Assembly: GCA_049999765.1 (NCBI GenBank)
Contig: JBNGIQ010008895.1
Coordinates: 31,014 to 95,013, forward strand
Direction: 5' to 3'
DNA from: Phaeoceros laevis
Taxonomy: Eukaryota > Anthocerotophyta > Anthocerotopsida > Notothyladales
DNA length: 64,000 nucleotides
Part shown: positions 1 through 8,828 of the stretch, in pieces
Position numbering within the stretch: the first letter of the stretch is position 1
Layout of the letters: each line of letters begins with the position of its first letter
Made by a program: the position numbers and the translations under genes
Notes under the pieces: generated by a model
Told to the model about the DNA's origin: nothing
What the model saw: only the letters and a program-made list of their open reading frames with translations
Database searches by the model: none

Positions 1-798
1 ATGTAGAAAAGCACGAGCAGGCAGTTGGGCAGCTTAGAAGCAGGCAACAGAAGTATCGACTGTAAGGTGTGAACAAATCCTTGTTTGCCTGTGATATGAC
101 ATTGATGCTTGGGAAGCTACATGCAGCAATCTAATCACGTCCAATTTTCACATCTAGTGCATGTTCATATAATATTTTGCATGGTATAAAAGTCTTAAAA
201 GTATACTTAAGAACATTCATGGAAATTGACAACATAATAATATAATATTTTGCATGCTGTAAAAGCATTTTTATGTCTTGTCTTTGATAGGAAGAGATGT
301 TGATTCAAGATGCACCCCCCAAAAAACTTCATGAGAGTGTGATCCCAGCACACGTTGTCAAGCAAGTGCATGAGCAATTGGATAAAAATTGTCAACACTC
401 TAGGCCGGGATCTTTGTTTTTTTAAGATGTTTTCTCTTCGCTATGTGCTACATTGTTATTGGGCACTTGGTTCAAATCTATAGTAGGCAACCGGCACATG
501 AACCATGTGTCGAGACTCTTGAAGGAGAACTATGAGAGAAGATGGCTGCAAGGTTTGTTACCTTGTAGAAAAATGATAAATTAACAACTCTGCTGAACTT
601 GAGATGAAATTATGGATCAGGCGCTCGAGATAAAGCAAAAAATGATGCAATTGCACATTAATGCACAACCTTTTCTGAGTGCTATTGAAGAAGTTGTAAG
701 CAAGGACTTACTACTAATAATTGAAGGTTCTTTGAAGAGCAAATGCTCCTTCAAGTTGCATAAGTATATCAATTGGAGTCGTCAGCAAACAGGTGTCT
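1..798. other. Intergenic, no supported gene
   Basis: AT-rich stretch with only short chance ORFs. A plus-strand ORF from 612 runs into the short tandem repeat that follows and has no recognisable domain. I see no RNA gene or transposon end here. Confidence 0.5.
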
Positions 799-870
799 CA
801 GTGTTCTGTTTGCATGTGTTCTGTTTGCTTGTGTTCCGTTTGCATGTGTTCCGTTTGCTTATGTTCCGAT
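799..870. repeat. 15-bp tandem repeat
   Basis: About four and a half copies of a 15-bp unit of the form TGTGTTCYGTTTGCW, alternating between a GCA and a GCT ending. It sits directly before a larger foldback repeat. Nothing suggests that it is coding. Confidence 0.8.
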
Positions 871-934
871 GGTTTGTCTCAAAGTCCTGGACTGAAACAG
901 ATTGATTCGGCGGTTTGCAGGCGAAAAACCTGAC

Positions 935-1318
935 GAGGTGTTCAATTCCCATATGGAGTTGGCTAAACACCATAATCATCTTATCAATTCCCATGTGGAG
1001 TTGGCTAAACACCATAATCATCCTACTACTACTACATGTCTTGAAACTCCTTACATGCATAAGAGAGTGGATCACGGGGAACTGGATCACGGGGAACTAA
1101 TCTAGGTATAGAGTTCCATACAAAAGACTCTGCCGTTGCTCTGTACAAAATGAGCACAAACGGACTCCTCCCTCCTTCCCCCGCCCCCCCCCCACCCACA
1201 CAATTGCGCATGCACATGGCCAATCTATGAAGCCTGTTATGATGCTATTTGAACTTGTAGTACTAGTAGTATGGTTATGGTGTTTGCCAACTCCACCAAT
1301 GGGAATTGAACACCACTT
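935..1318. repeat. Foldback (inverted repeat) element
   Basis: The left arm holds two 42-bp direct copies (about 943-984 and 985-1026) containing GGAGTTGGCTAAACACCATA. The right arm, about 1266-1312, carries the same motif in reverse complement (TATGGTGTTTGCCAACTCC). The centre has a 15-bp direct duplication (GGATCACGGGGAACT, about 1069-1098). No transposase ORF is present. This is compatible with a small non-autonomous foldback transposon or MITE; target-site duplications were not identified. Confidence 0.6.
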
Positions 1319-1568
1319 TTTTCCGAGCAAAATACTAACTGGTGGAGAAGGTGCAATCCCGCTACATGGACAAAGGAAAGTTTTATGTCATACTTGTAAG
1401 GAGCACTAGGATGACGTGGAACTTTCCTGTGTATTCGTCATACCGGCAGACTTGTGCTCCCAAAGACAAAAGTTGGTTCCAGGTAAACACTCACTCCACA
1501 GAAGCTATCTACTGAACCACTATCGTTTAGTTACTCAAACACTGGCATCAGGCTGCGTATCGTGGTCC

Positions 1569-2927
1569 TTAGGAGGCATCCATTGAGGATGCCGGCTGGA
1601 AGAGCCGGTGGTTGACACACTCGGTGCAACCACGGTCGCTGGAGAGAATTGCCCACGTGTCTTGAACAGTGTGGTAAGCTAGGAAATACCTGTTGTATGG
1701 GCCACGGAATCTCCCCACCACCGCCTGGATCAAGATGATGCTTCCTGCAAGGTCAGCTGCTTCCACAAGCAGTGTGTCCAAATACTCTGGTTCCACATCC
1801 ACAGCTGTTTCTTCCGACTCTGTTTCATCAGGACCTCCCTCCAAGTCCTCGATGAAATATTGTCTCCAAGCTTGGAGATATTTCTCCTCCTTCTCATGCT
1901 GTCCGTATGCTCCTCTGGGGGACACCATCAAGGCCTCGAATTTGTCAGGCATAATAGCGACGGTTTCCCATCGTGTGCTTGTCCCGCTGAGCCTCCAGAT
2001 CCCCAACCCGCAGTATCTGTAACGCTTAGGTGCCGCCACCAACCAAATTCCCTCACCATCCTCACCAGCAAAGTGAAACCGGAAGTTGGCTACAAAACTA
2101 GGATTTGGAACTCGTTCTAAGCTCCCCGCATGTGCACTTCCGTTCCTCAGCAGCCGGCCGTACAGCACCTGTCTGTCGAGATGACGGCCGAGCAAATCAG
2201 CAGGGACCATGAATCGGGACCAGGTATTTGTACTACTGGAATAGCTCCGGAATGAATTTTTGAAGGAGTAGGTCGCAATGAGGCCATTAGCAGCATGGGT
2301 AACATCGTCAGCCTCGTACACAAGGACTTGGTAACTGGCCCCTCCCCCTTCCTCCGGCACCACCGAGATTCCTGTTACCCTTGAACCGGGTGAAACCCCT
2401 GGACACGGCAATTCCCTCCAAGTCTGGTTCACAGGGTTGATGATGCAAATCCTGTACTCTGGTATCCGAGCTTCCAGCGCAACGAGCCCACTTTGGACGA
2501 AGAAGAAGCTTTCTTGGTATCCTTTCTGGAGAAAATCCAGGAAATAGGACGGGAGGAAGGGGAAGCTGAGATTGAGAACTTTGTGCCACGATTTGTAATG
2601 CATGTGCTCATCCTGCCACCAATCCCCATTCCTGTACACAAGGCCACACAGAAAAAGGCCGGAAGAGAAAGCCAGGGCCGCGCTACGGTCCTGGAATTCC
2701 TTGGATTCCAGTTTCAATCGCCAAGCCTTGCAGACAGCGCGAAATCGGGCCTGGCTAGCGGCAGGCAACAGAAGCAGGATATTATCCAGAATGTCATGAG
2801 GCAGTAAGCTCCACGATGCGCTGTCCATATAAGCTGGACACAAGGCCGGAGGTGAGGTGAAGATGCCCTCCAGCACGTAGACCCTCAAGTAGTCCCGGAC
2901 GCCCTCAGCAGGCTTCGTCTCCTCCAT
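1569..2927 (-). CDS. F-box protein, intronless, about 452 aa
   Basis: Likely substrate-recognition subunit of an SCF ubiquitin ligase. The F-box is visible near residues 38-80 (LLPHDILDNILLLLP, then FRAVCKAWR), the SKP1-binding module. The following ~370 residues are rich in aromatic and W/G positions, including WRELPCPG and repeated W-containing strands, like the kelch or FBA-type beta-propeller found in many plant F-box proteins. Two starts are possible: the upstream Met at 2927, or Met34 at 2828, which lies immediately before the F-box and gives a more usual short N terminus. The substrate is unknown. The reading frame is open throughout and the gene stands alone on the minus strand. Family call is firm; the subfamily is not. 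Confidence 0.85.
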   Translation of the reverse strand: MEETKPAEGVRDYLRVYVLEGIFTSPPALCPAYMDSASWSLLPHDILDNILLLLPAASQARFRAVCKAWRLKLESKEFQDRSAALAFSSGLFLCGLVYRNGDWWQDEHMHYKSWHKVLNLSFPFLPSYFLDFLQKGYQESFFFVQSGLVALEARIPEYRICIINPVNQTWRELPCPGVSPGSRVTGISVVPEEGGGASYQVLVYEADDVTHAANGLIATYSFKNSFRSYSSSTNTWSRFMVPADLLGRHLDRQVLYGRLLRNGSAHAGSLERVPNPSFVANFRFHFAGEDGEGIWLVAAPKRYRYCGLGIWRLSGTSTRWETVAIMPDKFEALMVSPRGAYGQHEKEEKYLQAWRQYFIEDLEGGPDETESEETAVDVEPEYLDTLLVEAADLAGSIILIQAVVGRFRGPYNRYFLAYHTVQDTWAILSSDRGCTECVNHRLFQPASSMDAS

Positions 2928-3186
2928 CGGGTTCGAGATACCGAAACCCTAGGGCCCTGAGGAACGCTTCCAAAGTGTGAAGGTTTTCCTTCGGTCCTGA
3001 TATGAGTCGGGAGAGACTCCTCTCCCCTGAGCTCTACTTGGTTCTTCTTCACCACACTTTTCGCGACACCTTTTGACCAGTTCCTTCATTTCGGAAAGAA
3101 GTGAAGCTGTTGTCATGCCAACAAGTTGAACCAGTTGTTCCCTTTTGAACACCTCCACTGCCCCGCGCCGTCCAACAACTACACAT

Positions 3187-4090
3187 CCACAATTGAACAA
3201 TTGAACATCTACTCTCCGACTCTCCAAGCCCTCCCCGTGCCCCCACACAGTCACTAGCAATTCACCCCTCCCTTACTAGTACCGCTTCCAGTTGCCTCAG
3301 TGCCTCTTTTTCCTGCTTCCCGGTTGCGAGGTACCTACAACTGCGCCACATGGAATTGCGCACGACCAACGGGATGCAACATCATCGGTTATGGACGCCA
3401 ACAGCTGGGAGGCACTGTCAGGTCTACACCCCAGAGCTGTAGGGGAGCTTGAATGTGCCTCCGATCAAGAGGCAATGGATGCACGCAAGCCGCCCTTTCG
3501 TGCCGTGCAGTTGCTTCGCAGCCAAGCTAGGCATACCGGAAAATAGCAGGACAAACAAGAAGATCGCCCAAACAAGAAGATCGCCCGCTCTCCCGACTTC
3601 AGGCATAAGGAGTCCAAGGGTCCAAGGAGCCCCTATTGCTGAACAACTTCTACAATGCATGGATGCGCAGCTGGCTGTCTTGGACAAGCGGGTTGGACGG
3701 TCTGCTCAGCCTACATGAAACCCCTTGTTGCATCATACTACTGCCGCTCCAACGGTGCCAGAGTGGCAAGGGTACGGAACGTCTCAGGCTGTAATCGAAC
3801 AGCTTTGTGAGAATGGGCAGCTAAGTCGAGCAGTTGACGCATTGACCGTCTTGGCGGAGACACAATCTCGTGTGTCCTCCTCCCTCCTGTACAGAGTCAT
3901 TTTGAGATGCGGGGCTGAAAAAAATCTGGTGTTGGGGCGACGACTTGATGATCTCACTGTCAAGCTTGGGTACGGATCCGCTGCATTTTTGGGAAACCAT
4001 CTCTTGCGCATGTATGCATGTCAAGGCCGGTCATATGAGGCAGTGAAGGTGTTCAAAAGGGTGGCCAAACCTGGTGTCTTCATGTGGTCC
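3187..4090 (+). pseudogene. Truncated PPR gene copy (N-terminal part)
   Basis: This block is nearly identical to about 12302-13170, the 5' flank and N-terminal third of the intact PPR gene downstream. The shared part includes the promoter-proximal sequence and the segment encoding SQAVIEQLCENGQLSRAVDA. It has frame breaks relative to the intact gene: the upstream part is read in two frames around 3292-3718. It stops abruptly at about 4090, inside the first PPR repeats, where the homology switches to an inverted piece of the same gene. It therefore lacks most repeats and all of the E and DYW regions in this orientation. Decayed duplicate. Confidence 0.85.
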
Positions 4091-5500
4091 TCCATTACTG
4101 TCGGCCCGTACTGACCAGCCCTGCATGACTGCATGCTACAAGAAGGCAAGCAAATGTGGCGTCAACAGGATTAGTAACAGTCAGTAGCATCTCGTCGAAA
4201 CAGGCTGTGGCCCGGTGGCCTTCATTGTTTGTGCCATACCCATGTATCATGGCATTTCATGTTACAGCATCCCTTGTGGACAGGGACAGACTGTCGAACA
4301 CTTTGCGTGCATCTTCCAACTGGTCACACTTTTGTCGAACACTTTGCGTGCATCTTCCAACTGGTCACACTTTNNNNNNNNNNCACTTTTGTCGAACACT
4401 TTGCGTGCATCTTCCAACTGGTCACACTTTGCATGCATATTTATAAGACAAGTGCCTAAAACTATGTCCCCTTCAAGTAGCACTCTTTCCAGAATCTCTG
4501 AATGCAGCTGCCTGCCCTGATGTAGAGCACCAGCACGCTTGTACAAGCTTTCAGGAGGTAAGCAAACGTGAAACATCTGCTAAAAACAGGCCCTCCTGCT
4601 CCATCCTTCCATACAATGTGAGCGCCTTGGGATCGAACCCATGCTCCGCATCCCCATTTATAATGGCATTCCATGTTATTGCATTCCTTGTGGACAGACT
4701 GTCAAACACTTTGCGCGCATGGTCCAACTGGCCACATTTTGCAGACCTATTCACAAGATAAGAGCCCAGTACTATGTTACCTTCAAGCACTTCTCTATTT
4801 ACGATCCCTAAGTGCAGCTGCCTGCCCTGCTGTACAGCACTCGCACCTGTACAAGCCTTCAGGAGACAAGCATACGCAACACTGTTTGCTAAAATCAGGC
4901 CTTCCTGCTCCGTACTTGCAAAAAATGTGAGGGCGGCTCCATGGGGCCTTCCTTCGTAAAACCACCACACCCTGCACTTAGTGATTCACAAACCCTCCGC
5001 CAGTCTTCCAGTTCGAAGCTCTGACATGGACTGTCCAGCGCCTGGGAGTCAAGCCCGTGTATGTGGTTACCAGCAGGCGTGTGCCATCGGGAGTGGTCAA
5101 GAGACCATAAGCCAGAGCTAGCTTCTCAGTATGCCCCCACAGTTGTTCTTTCTTCTCATTCTCAGAAAGTGGCTTCAACACCAGCTCGGTGTGTGGTACA
5201 TGGTGCCTTTCGTACTCCGCACCTTGGATGAGATGTCACCATCCCTGTCTTCTCCCACGACAAATGTATGCACCTGCTTGTTCACCTCAATGCCTGCTGT
5301 TGCAGGTTTCTTGCTAGCTCCTGCGACCTTTGAATCCTACCTGTGTCCGCCCTACCTGAATCTGCGTACATAGTGGCTATGAGCACATATGCAAAGACAT
5401 CATGAGGATCCAACTCAAGAAGACGTTCAAAACACCGTATTTCCCGCTCTGTGGCCCCATGATTCTTGCTGAGTGTCAACCCAACAGCATATTTTGGCAC
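4091..5500 (-). pseudogene. Inverted, scrambled PPR gene fragments
   Basis: Read on the minus strand, this block holds an E-region piece (about 5500-5290, FERLLELDPHDVFAYVLIAT), a DYW-domain piece (about 5181-5000, GHTEKLALAYGLL), then PPR repeats (about 4950-4262, containing EGLILANSVAYACLLKAC and CGQLDHARKVFDSL). In an intact gene the repeats precede the E and DYW parts, so the order is scrambled. Stops and frame changes separate the pieces. The join at about 4090 abuts a forward-strand N-terminal copy. The closest visible relative is the PPR gene at 12257-15385. Confidence 0.85.
4293..4424. repeat. 41-bp tandem repeat around a 10-N gap
   Basis: At least three copies of a 41-bp unit beginning GTCGAACACTTTGCGTGCAT, which is an antisense PPR segment (CDQLEDARKVFDKS on the minus strand). 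Copies start at 4293, 4334 and, past the N run at 4374-4383, about 4391. The gap lies inside the array, so the true copy number is unknown. Confidence 0.8.
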
Positions 5501-5759
5501 CCAGCTACGTAGGGCTGAGTACCACTAATCTATCTGGGGAACAGAGATGAGAGTCTAGATCACCTCATCTGAAATCAATGCCACGTTAAATTCAACGAGC
5601 TTTTTCAGTAGGGCATCATACTGTGCTGTGTCAAAAAATAGAGCGCCTCTCAGTGAAGTGACAACAAGGGGTCAGCCATCCAACAAGGCAGGGGTGCTCC
5701 CCAGCCGATTCCTGGATTCAAGTCCCGTTTCAGGCCTGGATGCCGGAAGTGAATGTTCT

Positions 5760-6430
5760 TCAAAAAACAGATGATATCATAACTTTGGCAAATGCTTCAG
5801 AGAAACTGCTGAAACTTTTGGTGAACCATTTGAGGGAGCTTGTGATGCTGCCTCTCCAAATCTTAGCTTCACCATCTTCACTACCCGATGCCACCTCACC
5901 CACCGAGTTTACAGCAACTGAGTACACAATTGCCGTATGTCCAACCATTTCTTGCAAAACCTCGCCACTTTCCGACCACAGCCGTACAGTGCTGTTTTGC
6001 ATCCATAACATGAAATTAGGCAAAGCTTAGAACCCTGGCTGTACTCAACTGAAAAAGTAAACAGTTTAATCACAAAGATTCTATACATCCACTTGGGTGC
6101 TAGAATAATTCCCTCTCACCAATCATGAGAAGCTGATAGTATGCCAATATCGGGTAGGAATGCAAGGCCCCGGAAAGTGTCTGCACACTACCAGAGCGTG
6201 AGAAACGTAGTGGCTTAAGAATCAAACTAACAGGTGACTTGCAACAATGCCTAATCTATACAACAAAAGATTGGCAGACAGAGAGCAGAAAATACCCGAG
6301 TGCCCTGTGAAGGTATCTGTACAGGTACTTCCCCGCCATATCCTGATTGTTTGGTCACTGGAACCTGCCAGCCAACCAAACTTCGCCACAGTCAGTCTGG
6401 ACAAGGAGGCAGCTGCCCTCATTCTTCTGA
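5760..6430 (-). pseudogene. PLAA/Doa1-like WD40 gene fragment
   Basis: Two minus-strand exon-like blocks match consecutive WD40 repeats of the ubiquitin-binding protein PLAA/Doa1. One, about 6375-6300, encodes GSSDQTIRIWRGSTCTDTFT. The other, about 6010-5850, encodes VRLWSESGEVLQEMVGHTAI followed by VYSVAVNSVGEVASGSEDGE. Only about two blades are present. The PFU and PUL domains and the other WD repeats are missing; the sequence instead runs into PPR debris downstream and an unrelated Ser-rich ORF upstream. Non-coding sequence between the blocks suggests retained introns, so this looks like a DNA-level copy and not a retrocopy. A short chimeric product cannot be excluded. Confidence 0.7.
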
Positions 6431-6626
6431 TGTCTGGGTCAACTTCCGGAGTTTCTATTGGACGCTTGCTTGATGTCTGGCTGTCGAACGAGAGAGATCG
6501 CTTTACAGAATTGCCAGGAGAGTTGGGTGATAACGGTAGTCCTGAAATGGGGCCACCAAGAGAGCCGCTTGTCTGCCTCAGATGAGTGGCAGAGCGTGTT
6601 GGAGTGGAGCTCCTGGAGGCGATCAT
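6431..6626 (-). other. Ser/Pro-rich ORF segment joined to the PLAA-like exon
   Basis: Upstream of, and in frame with, the first PLAA-like WD block is an open segment beginning MIASRSSTPTRSATHLRQTS and rich in Ser, Pro and Arg. PLAA proteins start their WD propeller without such a region. It may come from another gene, which would make this a fusion of two captured fragments, or be chance coding. I do not recognise the source. Confidence 0.35.
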
Positions 6627-7069
6627 TGGTTGGGGCGCTCCAAAGTCCTAGGTGATGTTGGAGATAGCACGCTCCAATAGTCCCAAAAGCTCCAACCAGC
6701 GTGCAAAAGTCTAGACAAACCAAGAAAAGTGATTTCCACGCCAGATTCACAATGATGTCTAAAGTAGTCGGGCATAACCTGAGGCTGGGAACTAACTTGT
6801 CATACACTTTTCTTACAAAGAAAATGGTAAAAACTTGGCAGCTCAAGCAACAGAGAATTACCTAGCATCTCTGATGTGTTGCTCAACGAGATTCAAATGA
6901 GGTTGGAACCAAGCCCTAACAATCACAAAAATCCAGCCAAACCCAGCAGAGACTGCCTACTTTAGACCCATCGTCTCTGCCTGTCGTACTCATCATGCAG
7001 CAGGCATCTGCATAGACATAGGAGAGACTCACACAGTAATGGTAGGAAAGGCTAAATTACACACCTTCA

Positions 7070-7682
7070 CAATCTGAGGAAGATTTGCGATCTCCGGTGG
7101 AGGCAATTCCAGGATATCGACACCCCCACCTACATCAAATACGTCATCTTCCAAAAGTACAAACAAAAATCACTTTCCAGATAGCTGTGTAAGTAAACCG
7201 AAAGATCTGCCACGAAAGATCTGCCACTAGCATACTATTGTCAATAGACCCTGAAAACGATAACACAAAACATAGTGTCTCTATGAGCGAGCAAATAAGC
7301 TCAAAACGGTATGTAAAATCTAGACGCTTGAGCAACCAATACCTTCCTGCCTTCGCTATACATCATCAGACAATATGCGGTGAATTAATAGGGTTGTAGC
7401 GTTGTCCTCTTCATCGATAACCACTAAACCAACTGCCTCAGACCGCTGCAGAGGTGGCACCTTGTCAGCACTCACAAGGTTGAAATGGGCAGATAGCATT
7501 GGAGCCTTTTGGCCGAGAGCGAGTCAATCATCATAATGCTTTCAATTCTAGTGATTTCAACTACACCGAGGACACTCAGAATACATTGAGTCACACCGTA
7601 CCTCGAGATATTCAACAGAGACATGACCTGTGCCCTTGTCGTCCCACTTGCCCTCGTCATTCAGGCGATAAACTTTGACTCG
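7070..7682 (-). pseudogene. PP4R3/SMEK gene N-terminal fragment
   Basis: Three minus-strand exons match the EVH1/PH-like N terminus of protein phosphatase 4 regulatory subunit 3 (SMEK). Exon at about 7676-7597: [20 protein letters not shown], ending in a GT donor. Exon at about 7450-7365: AVGLVVIDEEDNATTLLIHR. Exon at about 7140-7070: VDILELPPPEIANLPQIVK. Splice-type boundaries are kept, including TTTTGTAG just before the first exon. The full protein is around 800 residues; only about 90 are present, and the long helical-repeat remainder is absent. The initiator Met is also not visible. It lies on the same strand as the PLAA-like fragment. Confidence 0.75.
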
Positions 7683-7879
7683 CTACAAAACAAAAACCCG
7701 TTAACAGAGGACTGACAGAGGTCAAAATTAGCTTGACCTTTTGACTGTGCCGACTTGCAAAACCCCATTAAGCTCAATCATAGGGAGTCAGAACTCAAAA
7801 TTGCGCATGAACAAGCAGCTAACTATGCGAAGTGGCAGCTAGCGAGCCAAACAATACGGCCATAAAGAATTTGGGGCGA

Positions 7880-8530
7880 GCTGAAATCCGACCAAGAAGG
7901 CCAGCAGGAGAGCCTCTACTGCCAATTCTGGTCCCTGACTGGACCCCAATTGGTGAACACCCTCCTAGCATCCTCCAGGCTCCTGCATTCTGAGTACACG
8001 TCAACCAGCATGTTTACGACAAATACATCCAACTCAAACTTTCTCTTCCTGATATCCGTGTGGATGTTTCTGATAGTTTGCAGACATCTGTTTCAACCTG
8101 TGATGCTATCACCACTCGTATGTTCAATTTTTGCCAGGCTACTGCAGGCTTTAAGGGCAATGACATATGTCCGGCCATCTGGTACCACACCTTCACATTG
8201 CATCTGGGTAAACAATTACAAATCCTCTTCACCCTTTTTCAGCTGGGCACACCCATGGTCATGGCAGACGAAGAAACAACAGCATGATGAGCCATCTCCC
8301 ATTCCCAGCTCAACAAGCCTTTCAGAGCACCGTGTCCTCCGGTCTATATCCCCATGGCTCGTGCAAGCATTCAGCAATGACATCAACCCAACAGCTGCTT
8401 CACGAAGGCAGCAAAATACTGTCGACCCTTATTGGCCAGCCACTATTGACTCCATGCCACCAGCCAGCATCATCACTTACGAGACAGTAGCCCAGTACTG
8501 CGCTCCCCCTTCAAAGTAGTCCTATTTCTA
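7880..8530 (-). pseudogene. Deleted PPR pseudogene
   Basis: Minus-strand frames contain an E-region-like piece (LMSLLNACTSHGDI, about 8390-8350) and PPR pieces (LFTQMQCEGVVPDGRTYVIA near 8225-8165; VNMLVDVYSECRSLEDARRV near 8013-7955). Stops interrupt the frame. The order is again abnormal, with the E-like piece before the repeats. A segment at about 8520-8460 resembles DNA from the intact PPR gene with the intervening repeats deleted. This is the third separate PPR relic in the first 9 kb. Confidence 0.7.
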
Positions 8531-8828
8531 CAGGAACAATGGCCTAAGCTTTCTCTGCCACTTTTTCGTGGCATTGACAGAGAGTCTTGGGACTTGCAGT
8601 TAAGTTCTTGCATTGCAAACCACGTCGTGTCTTTCCTTCGCATCTAGTGAAGGTTTGCTTGGACTAGGGGCTTCGGCTCTTCTATCTTCAAAATCCCATC
8701 AGAAACTCTAATTCACTATGTACCCCTGCAAATGACACCCAATCAGCTTGGATTTCGCTGGCTACTATCACCGTACTAGATCGTAATGTCCTGGACTTTT
8801 CTTCCATTTTTCTGGATTCCTGAATCTC

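Noticed and set aside
612-905. 97-residue ORF at the left end
   Set aside because: Its second half is only the translated 15-bp tandem repeat; the first half has no recognisable family.
4600-4660. tRNA B-box-like GGGATCGAACCC
   Set aside because: Lies within antisense PPR coding sequence, and no A-box or tRNA fold accompanies it.
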